64,000 nt of DNA from Ochromonas danica (Eukaryota > Sar > Chrysophyceae > Chromulinales > Chromulinaceae), in the NCBI GenBank assembly GCA_015146655.1, contig VKHL01000052.1, positions 1 through 64,000 on the forward strand. The letters run 5' to 3'. Under the pieces are notes generated by a model, which did not search any database, was not told where the DNA came from, and was given only the letters and a program-made list of their open reading frames with translations. A program made the translations under genes and the position numbers. How positions within the stretch are numbered: the first letter of the stretch is position 1; each line of letters starts with the position of its first letter. Shown here in pieces: positions 23,092 through 34,608 of this stretch.

Positions 23092-23745
23092 TTATTTGGT
23101 TACAACCCCTTCAAAATCAGAATTAATAGCGACTATGACTTTATCATGTTTCTTGGCACTCACGGATTGGGTGGAATACCAATTTAGGACTATATTGGGC
23201 AGAAGTTTCTCGCAAAAATAGGCAGAAGTTGAATAGGCACTTCGAGGATCCTTTTCTTCATATTCGATGCAGACATTCGTCATGTTTGCCCCGCAACTTC
23301 GACTCAATTGATCTTAATAAGTAGAGGGAAACAGTATTTGAGCGAAAACTTGTAGCTGGGACTGAAATTGCGTCGTCTTTTGGCTTCTTTAGCTTTCTCC
23401 AGAACCACCCTTCTTTCTTGTCTTTTCCGAGTGATTTTTGCTGTTTATTTGCCTCAACTAACGTTTGTATGATAAAATCGATTGCTTCTTGGTTTGTAGC
23501 TCGAGAACGATCTCGCTTGACATGAAAGGTGCTGACTTCCCTCAGCAACAAGTAGCGATGATTTTTAAGCCAGTCTTTGAGTGTGCAAAGAGCAGTGCCG
23601 TGGGCCCTTCCACACTCCTTATTCGTTTTCAATACTCCTTAAAAGTGTTTGGCAACTGCTATTTTGCCTCCAGCTGAATTGGCAAAGCTCTTGAGGGGGG
23701 CAAAGCGCGTACCAGGAATGTCCTGTTCTTCCTCACCTAATGATG
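23092..23745 (-). pseudogene. coding-like fragments of unknown, possibly mobile, origin
   Basis: The minus strand reads a protein-like run from about 23745 (EEEQDIPGTRFAPLKSFANS; AGGKIAVAKHF), interrupted by a stop near 23640. It continues to 23258 (TLKDWLKNHRYLLLREVSTF; ATNQEAIDFIIQTLVEANKQ), then a shifted frame runs to 23092 (KLLPNIVLNWYSTQSV; HDKVIVAINSDFEGVV). The breaks, and the hAT remnant just downstream on the other strand, suggest decayed accessory DNA. I do not recognise the family. Confidence 0.3.
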
Positions 23746-23863
23746 CACAAAGACATTTTTAGTTGCATGTTTCGCCTCTTGCCAACATAATAACATTACT
23801 TTCATCACTTTTGAGTTTTAAAGCCTTGATAGGCATATATAATACATACATGCGCATACAAAG

Positions 23864-24567
23864 GTGGACGAGGTGAAGGGCAGCATTGTTGAGAAGCTAA
23901 GGGCTATGGTAGCTGCCATCAAGCAGCCTGTGCCCACAGCTACTACTACCAGCACACCTACTCCTACTAACCCTACTCCTGCTGTGACTAAATCAAAAAA
24001 GCGTTCGGCGTTGTTTCGCGATATGTTTGTATCTCTGCAAGAGGCAGACTCTTCTGTAGACGAATTGTATCGCTATTTGTCTATTCCTAAGCTAGCTGCT
24101 ACGGAGTTGCATGAGCGGGAACCACTATTGTGGTGAGGAGAGAATGCTTACAAATACCCGTGTCTGAGTATGATTGCTCGCAAAGTATTGTGCATTCCTG
24201 CAACTGCTGCTTCATCGGAGAGATTATTTTCCTTGGCTGGACGAACAATTACTGGCGAAAGGAGCACTCTTGGTAGTAGCTTGGCAAGAAATTTGATCTA
24301 TCTCCGTGTTAATTGGGTGTCAACCGATGTTCGCTATCCCCTGCATTCTAGTTCTTTGGAAAGACCTCGAGTGGAGGAAGAAGAAAATAATGACTCAACT
24401 ATTGTTGAGATTGATTAAATACGTATTTATGCTTGAAATTTTGATAAATCACATCTAACTTTGTATACGTTAACTTAAGAGGTCAAGTATCATATCGTAT
24501 CGGGGGTATCGGCGTCTTCGGCCTAGGTATTGACCGACCCCAAAAAACCAACCGATACCTGCCCCTA
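23864..24567 (+). mobile_element. hAT transposon remnant (C-terminal end of transposase)
   Basis: The frame 23864-24418 encodes the hAT dimerisation region: YLSIPKLAATELHE, then ENAYKYPCLSMIARKV, then CIPATAASSERLFSLAGRTI and LARNLIYLRVNW. One in-frame TGA at 24134-24136 stands where the family has the second Trp of a WW pair. The zinc finger and catalytic core are absent. Downstream, 24490-24567 carries GTATCGG-type palindromic sequence common near hAT ends and finishes with CCCCTA, a possible right terminus. No matching left end was found, so the copy is 5'-truncated and dead. Confidence 0.75.
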
Positions 24568-25640
24568 GTTGCGCTACATGTTAAAATCTAATCCGCCAGC
24601 TATTGGCGATGCTCTAGTGTACAATAGCAGAGAGAACAGAGGAATTAGCTAGGTTCTGTGGGTTGTCTAGTTTGAAAAACAGTTGTTGGTGATAATAGAG
24701 AAATTCTTCCACAGAAGTTCTTCTTTTCGATTGATTGAAAGTTCTGGGATGGTGACAAGAATGATCGTCTGACAAGTGTTATCCCATCTTCTTGGTGAGG
24801 GAATATAACCACATATTCAGACCCATGAGTTGGGAAGTGATAGGGGGTCTGAATTAGTAACGCAAGTAAAACAATAGATGGTCATCAATCAGTTAGTGAT
24901 ACAAACATCTTCCAAACCTCTTCCTGATTTATGCAAATGTTCATCACAATCATCATCTAGTCACCATTTACACTACTATACATATAAATTTTAACTTATC
25001 ATACATGTATAGAAAGCGTCTTTCTTTGAACAGCATACAGCTGACACAATTGTCTACAAAAATAGAGTATCACCTTATACACCACTATCCCGAAACGAGT
25101 GATTGTTGTTTGACAAAGAAAAATAATAATGATCAACACGCTCGTGGGTAAGCTACCATAGGGTTAGCTTTTGGTCATGTCCAAACTACCAATTCATCCA
25201 CCCCACTATTAGCCCAACCTGGAGCCGACACGATGATACGACACGATCCAACGACAACATTACAAAGAGAAAGTATGAAACACCAGTCCAAAGTCATCCA
25301 CCAAAAGATAAGAGCGAGTCAGAAAAGCATTACAGCCGAGTTGGAGGCACACTATATTATCATGAGCATTATAATCACATTATTATAACTAGAAAGCATG
25401 TTCCAACTGCTTTCTACACAAATCACAAATAGAGCATCCATAATAAAACAACTAAACTAAATGAACAGAAAAAAAGCACGAGACTATTACTTTCATCCAC
25501 TGCCATATGACTACAACTATTACCACTACCACTGCAGCTGCTGTTATTCAACTTCTTCAGAGGAAATAACGACACAATAAATACATTGGGACAGAGAGAA
25601 AGAGGAATTTTCCTTCTATCTGTCTCTTATATTTAATCCC
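24568..25640. other. gene-free 1.1 kb, 3' side of next gene
   Basis: AT-rich. No ORF, tRNA or repeat of note is seen. The end nearest 25640 is probably the 3' UTR of the minus-strand gene that follows. Confidence 0.5.
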
Positions 25641-26565
25641 TTATTTCTCTTCTTTCTCAAAATGAATTCGTTTGAAGAAGTTGGCTGCAACGACCAGCAT
25701 GAAGGCTTTCCTCCAACGATTTACAACAAGTGATCGTCGACTCATTAGCTTACGAGCATTTTCTGGAGGAATACTATATTCAATATCATCCGGATCATCT
25801 CCATCCATTAAGATATCCATGGACTTATCATCATGAATTTGCAATACTTTCCCTACAAAGAACAAGCTGGAATTACCCGGCCTAGCTTCAACTTTATCTC
25901 CAACTTCAAATTCATTACTACGAACTAAAATAGCACAATTCTCTATTAAACATTCACGTAATTGATCTCCAAAGTCAATCTTCAATTTAAATTTGTTAAC
26001 TTTTTCCACTACAATTCCTTCTTTAGGTTGTTTGGGATCAAATAGGATAACGCGAACCACATCCCCTACTGTGATTTGATCACTATCTGGATTAAATACC
26101 ATCTCATTTTCACCTTCTTTATTAGTTGGACGATTTCGACTTAAGAAATCTCCTAAAGACATTTTCCGAATTGATCGACTGGGTAAGGAAGTAAAAGATT
26201 TATCATCAGAGGAAGAGGAAGAGACCGAGGAATCATCATTATCTTCTTCTTCATTGAGGACAGTTTCTGCTTTGGCTAACTTTTCATCGTCTTCTGTATC
26301 TTTCTTATAATGATCTTTGGAAGCAGAGGAGATATTTTTGCTGGGGATTTCCTACAATAGCCGTTGGATAAGAGGGGAAAAAACGAATTTGATGTTAGTG
26401 TTTACCTCAGCGGGGATTGAGTGTTAGTATTGTACTTACCTTATCAGAATGTTGTCCACTTGGTAAATCTTTTCCCTGTGCACTGCTGTCAATCAGCATG
26501 GCAGGGGCTGACTTGGAAGTCAGCAGCGTTTGTTCTTTCTTCGAGATGGAGGCTGCTTGTCCCAT
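25641..26565 (-). CDS. probably N-myristoylated protein with SH3/Tudor-like folds
   Basis: Two exons, 26565-26440 and 26351-25641, 278 aa. The 88-bp intron (AAG|GTAAGT ... TTGTAG) is phase 0. The N-terminus MGQAASIS fits the N-myristoylation consensus, with Gly2 and Ser6. An acidic Ser-rich linker follows (EEEDNDDSSVSSSSSDD). The C-terminal part has two small-barrel segments: VGDVVRVILFDPKQPKEGIV and VGDKVEARPGNSSLFFVGKV, the second like the Tudor/agenet start in which GDxVEAR is common. The last 30 residues are basic and hydrophobic (VNRWRKAFMLVVAANFFKRI). Membrane attachment plus ligand-binding barrels suggests an adaptor. This is inference and the exact family was not identified. Confidence 0.7.
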
Positions 26566-26791
26566 TCTCGCCAGAAAAATATTACTAGTGTTAACTCACC
26601 TGTCTGTTTTAGACAGCTCACTAATTATGGGAAGAAGTGACAGGAAGTATGGACTGACTCCGTAACTCTCTACCGTATCACAGATACTCGCAGCGCAAGA
26701 TGATGATGCAGGTGATGTGCTCCCACGCACTGCAAGCGAAACTGTTCCCTGCTCCCTTGCATTTATTCAGTTATACTTGCCAGACAGACAT

Positions 26792-26865
26792 GGTCGTTTA
26801 GCTCAGTTGGTTAGAGCGTGGGTCTAATAAACCCAAGGTCCTGAGTTCGAGCCTCCGATCGACCA
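26792..26865 (+). tRNA. tRNA-Ile (anticodon AAT)
   Basis: The 74-nt sequence folds as a cloverleaf: D arm GCTC/GAGC, anticodon stem TGGGT/ACCCA with loop CTAATAA (anticodon AAT, Ile), T loop TTCGAGC, discriminator A. It resembles eukaryotic tRNA-Ile. Two stems each hold one mismatch (acceptor 6:67, T stem 50:64). A T-run a few bases downstream (26870) can end Pol III transcription. Confidence 0.85.
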
Positions 26866-27581
26866 TTGCTTTTTCATTATTTTTCAATGTTGCCAAACCC
26901 GTACCTACGTCTTCAGAAACAAGGAAGTTTTGAGTTAGAAGTCGAGCAGTGAAATTTTCCTCAATGGCGGATTGAGAGGCAGTGAGGGCATGCGGTGAAA
27001 ATGAAAATTGTGCACTCTGGAACACTGCATGCCATCTCTGATAGCCGAGCAGTCTCACACTTTGCTTTGACCTGCAGAGATAGGATGAATAAAATCTAAT
27101 CGAAAAGAAGTAGAAAACAGTAATAAAGAAGAGCAAGTTGTAGAGCAAAATTCAATTCCTAGGCTGGATAAAAAAAATCTTTTCCAATTTTTGTTCTAAA
27201 CATTCCTGCTTATTTTTTATTCTCATCATCCTCTGCTCTTTTTTTGGGGTAGTGGTTAATTGACTTACTGTTATTTCTTCTTTTAGTTATTGTTCTTATT
27301 GTTCTCACTCTGTTCCTTATCATCACTTATTTACAAAGTGAAAGCAGTTATTGAGGTGGATTGTCGCCTCTTTTATCTCGGTACTAAGTGAATCCTCGGT
27401 GATTACCTGTTTGTGGTACTTGGACTGGTTCTTCTTTCCCTTCTCTCTCTTTCGCATAGACCCGTTGTCTTCCTATTAAGCAACGCTAAACCTCGTTGAA
27501 TATTCGCATAGTAAGTCTCGCCTCATTTTCCTCTTGAAAACCTATTAGATGATGCTTATTGTTTCAATTCTCTCAATCTAG
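26866..27581. other. intergenic, promoter/5' leader of nucleotidyltransferase gene
   Basis: AT-rich with T-runs. Reverse frames that overlap the tRNA are judged spurious. The stretch just before 27582 is CT-rich, as expected of a leader. Confidence 0.5.
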
Positions 27582-30500
27582 ATGTTGTCGGTTGAAGTTC
27601 TCCCTGGATCTATCGAAGATCGTCTTCTGCTAAAACTTGGTTGTCAAGGGTTATCATGGGAGGTGAGTCAGTTTGTTGGTAGTCACAAGTGATTTTCTTC
27701 CCCTCATCATGTCTACCGTCTGTCTGGATTAATAATAGGTTGAAAGAGGTCTGGATGACTTCGCCAAGTTACATCAAGATCTTCTTGGTCTTGGTAACTC
27801 TTTATCTCTGCCTAAATCTTGTTTATTGGACTTCAAGGAAAAAGTTCTTCCCAAAGAGTTAGAATTGTATTTGCAAGATGTTTGCCTTCATCTTGAAGAG
27901 AGAATTTGGAATATCGATTCCATCATGGACTTCTTTGATCCCTCTGATAAATTGCGATCTCCGCTAGTTCATTTACGGATGAGTTTTCTCTGCCAACAAG
28001 TGGAAGCATTGCAGAGCAAGACAAAGGATTTAATGTCCAATCAACGTGAGCTTAATGTTCAATTGGAAGAAATACGAGAAGTCTTGCGTCCTGTATCGAC
28101 TTTATTGAAATTGCCTGGGCTTGCCTCGAAAAGCGCCACTTCTGCTTTGGCGGCCTTGGAAGTTGATAGCTCGGATGTCAATGATTATTGTGGTGCCAAT
28201 TCAGGTGCTGCAACTAGAATGAGTTTTATCAGTGTCATGACTAATGAGTCGGTCGTCACAGTGGAGGATGGCGATGAAGTTATTGTATATCAATCTAATG
28301 ATGATCCCGGTGTTGTACAGTCCTCCAGTAGTGACGACAATAAGGATGTGCCTTCCCTATGTGCTGGTGAGACTGCTCCTTCCAAGGACGAGGAGGATGT
28401 CGAAGGTCCTGCTCTGAGCTATCCATTGCCGAACAGTCAATATCTTCCCAAAGAGTTTTATCCTACCAATGACTCGATTGAAGGGTTTGACCAAGGGATT
28501 GATCTTGTGCTGAAAGCTGTTGGTCCAACAGAGAAGCAGTTATTGCACCGCGAATCTGCTGTCGCATGGATTCGCAAGCAAGTTCGTGTTGCATTAAGCG
28601 TGTCCACATTGGAGATTGGTTTGCATGCAACTCACTGTCTTCTTCCTGATGATATCATTCGTCTCGATGTTATTGTTCCCAAGAGTTTGCTGCTGACCTG
28701 GCATCTTATGCTATGTGAGCGATTGCATCTCTTGGTCGAAAAATCAAATTCTTATGGTGGGACCCTGTTTATCCCACCTGATGAAGAGGAAAGTAGTCTC
28801 GATCCTTTCTTCAAAGAAAACGTTACATTTTTGAATCATAGTATTAGTGGAGTCAATCATAGCAAGCAGAACTTGCATCATACAGTGCACTTTGTGGTTG
28901 ATAATATTCCTGTGGAGATTGTGGCTAATAATCGCCATGATTTGTGCTTTATGGCCATGTTAGAAGAGATTGACGATAAAGTTGGAAAGCATGAATTGTT
29001 TAAGAAGTCTTACCTCTTACTTCGTGCCTGGTGGGCCTATGAAACGACGTCGTATTTGGGTGCCAGTATTCGTCATTATCTCAATGATCAACACCTTTTT
29101 GTTCTTCTAATCGCTATTTTTAATCGTTATCATGATCAAATTGTCTCTCCATTGCAAGCATTGAGCTATTTCCTCTCTGAATACAGTCATTATGATGGAA
29201 ATAGTCAGGTGATTACTATACAAGGTATTGTGGGATTTCAGACCAGAGCATCAAATCAACCTTCGAATATTCCTGGTCAGAAGAACCATTTTATCTCATC
29301 TGCTCTCTTGGAAAAGTATTGGCGTCTATATAACATTAATATCTCGATGGATGGAGAGGTCGGAAATGCTCCGTCGGGTGGAGCAGTTGGCGGGGGGAAT
29401 CCATCTGTTAGAAGACCTTCAAGTTCCTCTACTGAAGATGCTGTTGTTGGACATCCTGTAGAGCCGGTCGCTGCTAATGGCAGTGGTAGTGACAAGATAG
29501 CTGCACTTAATTGCGGTGGTTCTCAGAGCGCCTTGCCTAGTCTGATCATCCCACCCAATACCATTCAGAACGAAGAAATGATTATTACCAGAGAGTTACT
29601 AAAGCAGTTGAGTGAGAATAATCTACATCACTTCGAACGATCCTCTTTCAATGTACTTCATCCTTTAAATCACACCAACATGATTCAAGAGAAGTTGTCT
29701 GTTCGTAGAGTGAATCGCATTCTTAAGGCATTTCAAATGGGAGCAACCAATCTCACCTTCTTTCTTCGTCGAGTGAAAGAGATGAATGGTGATAAGATTG
29801 AAGCCATCACCAGTTATTTTACGAATGTACTTGCAGGATCTCGTCATCGCGGTGATGTTGCTGTTACTACCGATATCAGCACATCAGACAACAATGGAGA
29901 TGGTGGTAATTCGATTGAAGATAGATTGTGAGTGATTTTCTCTTTGTCCATTTGTTTTGTTAACGTCTTGCTTACTTCTCTGTTATTTTCTGTTTCTCGT
30001 GTTTGTGGACGGTTAGGGTATTTGAGAATGGGATTGCTAAGATTCATCAGAATATTAACTATTATGACCTCATCTTGGAGGCTGTTGTCAGTGAGCATGC
30101 TCTACAATCTCTCACTATGGAAATTCTGGCTACGAAAGGATCTTTACCTGTGGGAGAAATTGGCAAAGTATTAGCTGACATCACTTCCATTCCCAATCTC
30201 TCGCAAAAGTTGAAAGAGAAATTTGGTGGATTGAAGAAGTTTGTTGAACTCTTCCCAATGAGTTTTGTTATTTCCAATGATCATCCATTCAATCCCAATG
30301 TCCTCTTGCGATCATCTCTATCGACTGAATACTTAGAGATGATTGATAAAGGGATTTTCCCTCCTCAACTGCTTATTCGACCTAAGAAGGTAAGATATTA
30401 TGACTGTGTTGTATGTGCTATAGTGCTGTATTGATATGGTTATGTTTGGTCTACTAGACGGCTGCCAGTAAAAAGAAGAAATCTCAATCAGCGTCTTTTA

Positions 30501-31708
30501 CTTCGTTATCGCATAATGGAGAAGTGATCTTTCGCTCCGACTATCCCGCTTCTGCTGTTGGCTCATCTGCAACTCCTCCGTTTAACAATCTAAGTAATGG
30601 TGGTGGTAGTGCAACTGGCTCACCCGTGAGTACCATTCATAACAGCAACAGTTGTGGCAATCTCAATAATTTCAATGTTAATGGAGGGGCGAATGGGAAT
30701 AATGGACACCGCATGTCAATCCCGTCCCCTTCATTCCATAATTCCTCTCATCCTAATTTGAAAGGTAACGGTATTGTAACTGGATCATCCATGACATCCA
30801 ACACCACGTCGTCTATGATGTCAGCCAATGTCGTTACGACTGCTTCAAGTGGAGGGGTAATGAAAAATGGTAGTGTGAATATGTCAAACCGCGCCAAACT
30901 AACTGGACAGAGCAAAGTCATTGGTAATAACAATAGTGGTTATGGACAAGCCGCTTTCTATGTCAATGAATCCAATTATTCCTATGGAAATGGCGGACAG
31001 TTGCGAGGAAATGGACAGCCAAATACCCAAATGAATGTTCCTGGTAACTATGGTGGTTATTACAGTCCTTCAGATAGCATGAATGCTACTGGTCGCTCTG
31101 ATAATAGTTTGCAGCACGGATTTAACTCCATGGGTTCGAATGGTTTCTTGTCTGGTACCAGTGTGGAGACAGCCTATCCTCTCTATGCTCCTCATTCTGC
31201 CAACAGTAGCAATAGCAATAGTTATAGTGGTAGTAATAATACCGTCTATGTCAACAGCCTCCTTCAAGCGATGATTCCTCCTTCTCCTGCTGCAATGGGA
31301 GTTAATGATGCTGCTAATGTTGGTGGTTATGGGAATTCATACTTGTCCCAGCTCCGAAGAGATTCCTTTGAAGTCCCCATGACAAACAATTCTCATGGAT
31401 ATAGCAACCCACTGGGTGCAAACACAAGCAACAGCAATACGGCTTTATATAACCTTGGACTGTCAACTTCTACTCCTTCACCTGTCAATACCAATGCCAA
31501 CGTTCGTAGCTCTTTTGACTATGGTGACTCCACTTTGATCAATACGGCAGGTCTGTTGGGCAGTGCTAATGCTTCTACCACTATGAATACTTCCAATGAT
31601 TCTGCCTCGAACTTGGTTGTATCTGCTCCTGTTACGACCACTTCCAATACCAATGGTCGTGGAAGTACTGGTGGTGAATCATATGTGTCCAGATTGTTCA
31701 TGAGATAA
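27582..31708 (+). CDS. PAP/OAS1-superfamily nucleotidyltransferase-like protein
   Basis: Four exons, 27582-27662, 27739-29927, 30017-30389 and 30458-31708, 1297 aa. Introns are 76, 89 and 68 bp, all GT-AG with frames kept. The middle resembles the large plant PAP/OAS1 substrate-binding family: FKKSYLLLRAWWAYETTSYL, a SPLQALSYFLSEYSHYD segment and an IQGIVG motif. An upstream region (RKQVRVALSVSTLEIGLHAT; DDIIRLDVIVPKS; FVVDNIPVEIVANN) corresponds to the nucleotidyltransferase core. A classic GS-x10-DxD catalytic signature is not evident, so activity is uncertain. Near residue 850 the sequence reads VFENGIAKIHQNINYYDLIL, a helical segment. The last 400 residues are Asn/Ser/Gly-rich and likely disordered. 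Confidence 0.8.
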
Positions 31709-34107
31709 GCTGGAATAGAGTTGCTTGATCCAATCGCAGTCTTATCTAACAATCCTGTAGCTTTTTATTTTTTGAGTCCTTTCTTTCTAGATCATGCCTA
31801 AATAGAATTAGTGTTGGCTTCCTTAGAGTGGTGTTAGTTTGTCTTGGAGGAGGTTGTTCATTATGATGTGATCTTTGGCTGAGGGCTCTTTTTATGTGAA
31901 TGTGCTTATGCAGTTTTTTGCTTTCTTCCTCTTCTCAAGCCACGTTGTTATTGTTTTGTCTTGTCTATATGAACTATATTTGTATGGACAATCAATCATC
32001 TGAGCAGCTCTTCCAATGCTCTGGAATAAAGATATCAACTGTTGTATATGCCGTGAAAGATGGTGTATGGATATGATACGATTTGATGATGTCGCTTTCT
32101 ATCTCCCTCTTTCAATCGGCATCATCGGCCAACAACTTCATTTCACCCGAATATCATAAGAAATAAAGGGAAGAATAGTAATAATAAGAAAGAAAGAACT
32201 AAGGGTGTATAAGCAAGAGATAGCATTATAGTGATACGATTGTTGCTCCTGTTACCTTAGCAACTAGGTTGATACTGTTTCCTTTCCATTCTCTGCTTAA
32301 CCTAGTTTAACTCGTCGTGTTACACATGCTTGAGTTGTTTGATAATGAAGGCAGCCATGCGCAAGACTAAAAGACTACCCCATTGCGTACTGCCTAATAG
32401 CTTAGACAACCTCCCTTCTCCTGTTCTTCATGAATCTATCATGCCAGTTGCATATCATGCTTCCTCTTTCTCCTTGCGTATAATTCCCCCCTCATACTGT
32501 TCTGTTCTACTCACTCGGTCTGCTATTTTCTATTCCTACTCTTCTGTTTTGATTTCCTAGCTTTAGCGGTGATTCTCTATGCTCTCTCTCTCTCATGGCC
32601 CAAGAGTGTTTGTGGTGTGATGTAGTAGTAGTGGTGGTGGTAGATAGTGATGATTCTAGAGTCTGTGTGTGGTAGTAGTAGTTGGTCCTGTAGTGGATAG
32701 GCTAGATAGTGGAATGGTAGCCTATGGCCGCGAGTCAGCAGTCTAAGAATAAGAGGAAATACACCCAATAGAGTAGACAATTGTCCCGCCGTCTCCCTGC
32801 TTATTACGTCAACACGTCTAGAATCCATCTTATCCATTTCCTCTATGGTTCATTAGATAGTTCATTCCCTCTCAATCCCAAACTACGACCTATGTCTTGT
32901 TTCCTACTTTTACTAGGCCTATGGTTTATATGGTTGAGGGTGTATTGCTTGTGATGTGTAGACTGTCCAATCTCACCTGCTGTAGCAAATGTCTATGTGA
33001 TGATGATGTGCCACTACCTACTCTACATCGCATTGCCACTGCTACAGCCACTGTGTGATTTAATACTGGCATTTTAACAATCAGAAAAGGGTATATATGT
33101 GCTTTAACAATGATCTGCCTTTTATTGATTCGCTATGTTCTCCACATGACTAGAAAGAAGAATGACTTGTTGGTATACTTAATGATAAGGTTTATGGTCA
33201 AGTTAGTCTTGTTGGAGATGTTCTTTTCGCTGTATGTCTTCATGGAGGGATGAAGAATGTGATGATAGATGATGATGCTTTTGCAGTAGTAGTGCTGGTA
33301 TTCAGGCTCCTGCTGCCTCATCTAACTACCATCCTCCTCCTCCTCTTATCTCATGCCTTCCCTTCCTTCCATTATTATTATTACTAACCTTGCATTCTTC
33401 CTTTCTCCACCACCCTTTTCGTTGTGGGGGTTGACAGTTGGGTTGAGTCGATTACCTATCCAATCGCTACCCTATACGCTAGGCCTATAACTAACTATTG
33501 ATGATAGTAATACTATATGAATAACTCAACCTTACTTCATGTCTGGTGAAGAGTTGATGAAGAAGGAAAATGAATATACAAAAACAAAACAAAAAAAGTA
33601 TAAAAAAACATACACACTCAAAAGCAATCATAATAAATAGGACTTGACTTCATGTTAGTAATTCCCGCCAAAAGTTATCAATGATGTTTATAGACGTTAT
33701 GATTATTATAGGATATGATTTGAACCAAGTGATAGAGATAAAGAGCTAATCTTTATGAACCATTCTTTTCTTTCTCCTTAATAATATAACGTTCTATAGT
33801 TACTTGTTATTGTAATTAAGTTAATAATTCAATCAAGTCAATCAATAATAATCTAGGTAGAATATACTACTTGTAGATGTTATCATATCATATTCTCATA
33901 TATTCTCATAGCTTTGCAGCCACCCTTTTTAACGTTGCAGAAACTTTTCTACGAAGTCTATCCTGGCGGCAATTAAATATTCTTTGTAGGGCTGACTTGT
34001 CTTGGATTATGCCATGATTGATCGCTAGACTAAAATGTAGTTGGGTAGTCGCTTGGGCCGATGGAGACAGCGAGCTTAAAGTCTAATTTCTTGATGTTAA
34101 AGTCGAA
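31709..34107. other. gene-free 2.4 kb
   Basis: 3' region of the nucleotidyltransferase gene followed by AT-rich sequence with scattered CT runs. Open frames are under 90 codons and lack protein character. No tRNA, repeat array or transposon was recognised. Confidence 0.45.
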
Positions 34108-34368
34108 GTGTTTTCCCGATGTGTCGAATGCGAAAAACGTGTTTTTCCGTCGCGTGTTTTTGGTTGTCTGGGAGCACATCATCTCTCACACATTCCATTC
34201 AGATTGACTTTTGTCAACGATTCCACACTTTTATCAAAGACTTCAATCGTCTTCCATCTGAATTGTCTAGGTAAGAATCTACAAATTTAATTGAGTATTT
34301 GTGCATATCTGCTTTTGTTATCTCGCGTCTCACGAATTGTGCTTTACTTTTCACCAAGACCAGCGACT

Positions 34369-34608
34369 ATGGAATCAGCGTCCCAACAACAACAACCAAC
34401 CCCAAACAAATGCCCCGTGTGCAAAGAAACCCGGAGCGACCACGACCAGAAGGGAGATAAGTGCAAAACTTGTTATAGAAACAGTTTTATAAAATCACCC
34501 ACAGAACGTTCGAAAGGTGACGGCAGACTTTTGGACATGAGAGGTCGAGAAAAGACGAAATTAAAAAACCAAGAAAGGGAAGTGAAGTGGACTGTAGAAA
34601 AGAAATGA
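34369..34608 (+). CDS. small zinc-ribbon-like protein, unknown
   Basis: 79 aa beginning MESASQQQQPTPNKCPVC. Two CxxC pairs, CPVC and CKTC, are spaced about 16 residues apart and could bind one zinc. The tail is basic (RGREKTKLKNQEREVKW). An upstream donor-like site (CTAG|GTAAGA at 34271) and an acceptor-like CCAAG just before the ATG (34358-34360) suggest a spliced 5' leader. Short length and isolation keep confidence low. It may be a gene fragment. Confidence 0.35.
   Translation: MESASQQQQPTPNKCPVCKETRSDHDQKGDKCKTCYRNSFIKSPTERSKGDGRLLDMRGREKTKLKNQEREVKWTVEKK

Noticed and set aside
22356-24567. Idea that TTAGGGGTG and CCCCTA are the two ends of one hAT element
   Set aside because: The match is only a few bases, subterminal sequences differ and no 8-bp duplication was found.
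26798-27148. Minus-strand frame of 116 codons
   Set aside because: Its end reads the reverse complement of tRNA-Ile and the rest has no family character or start context.
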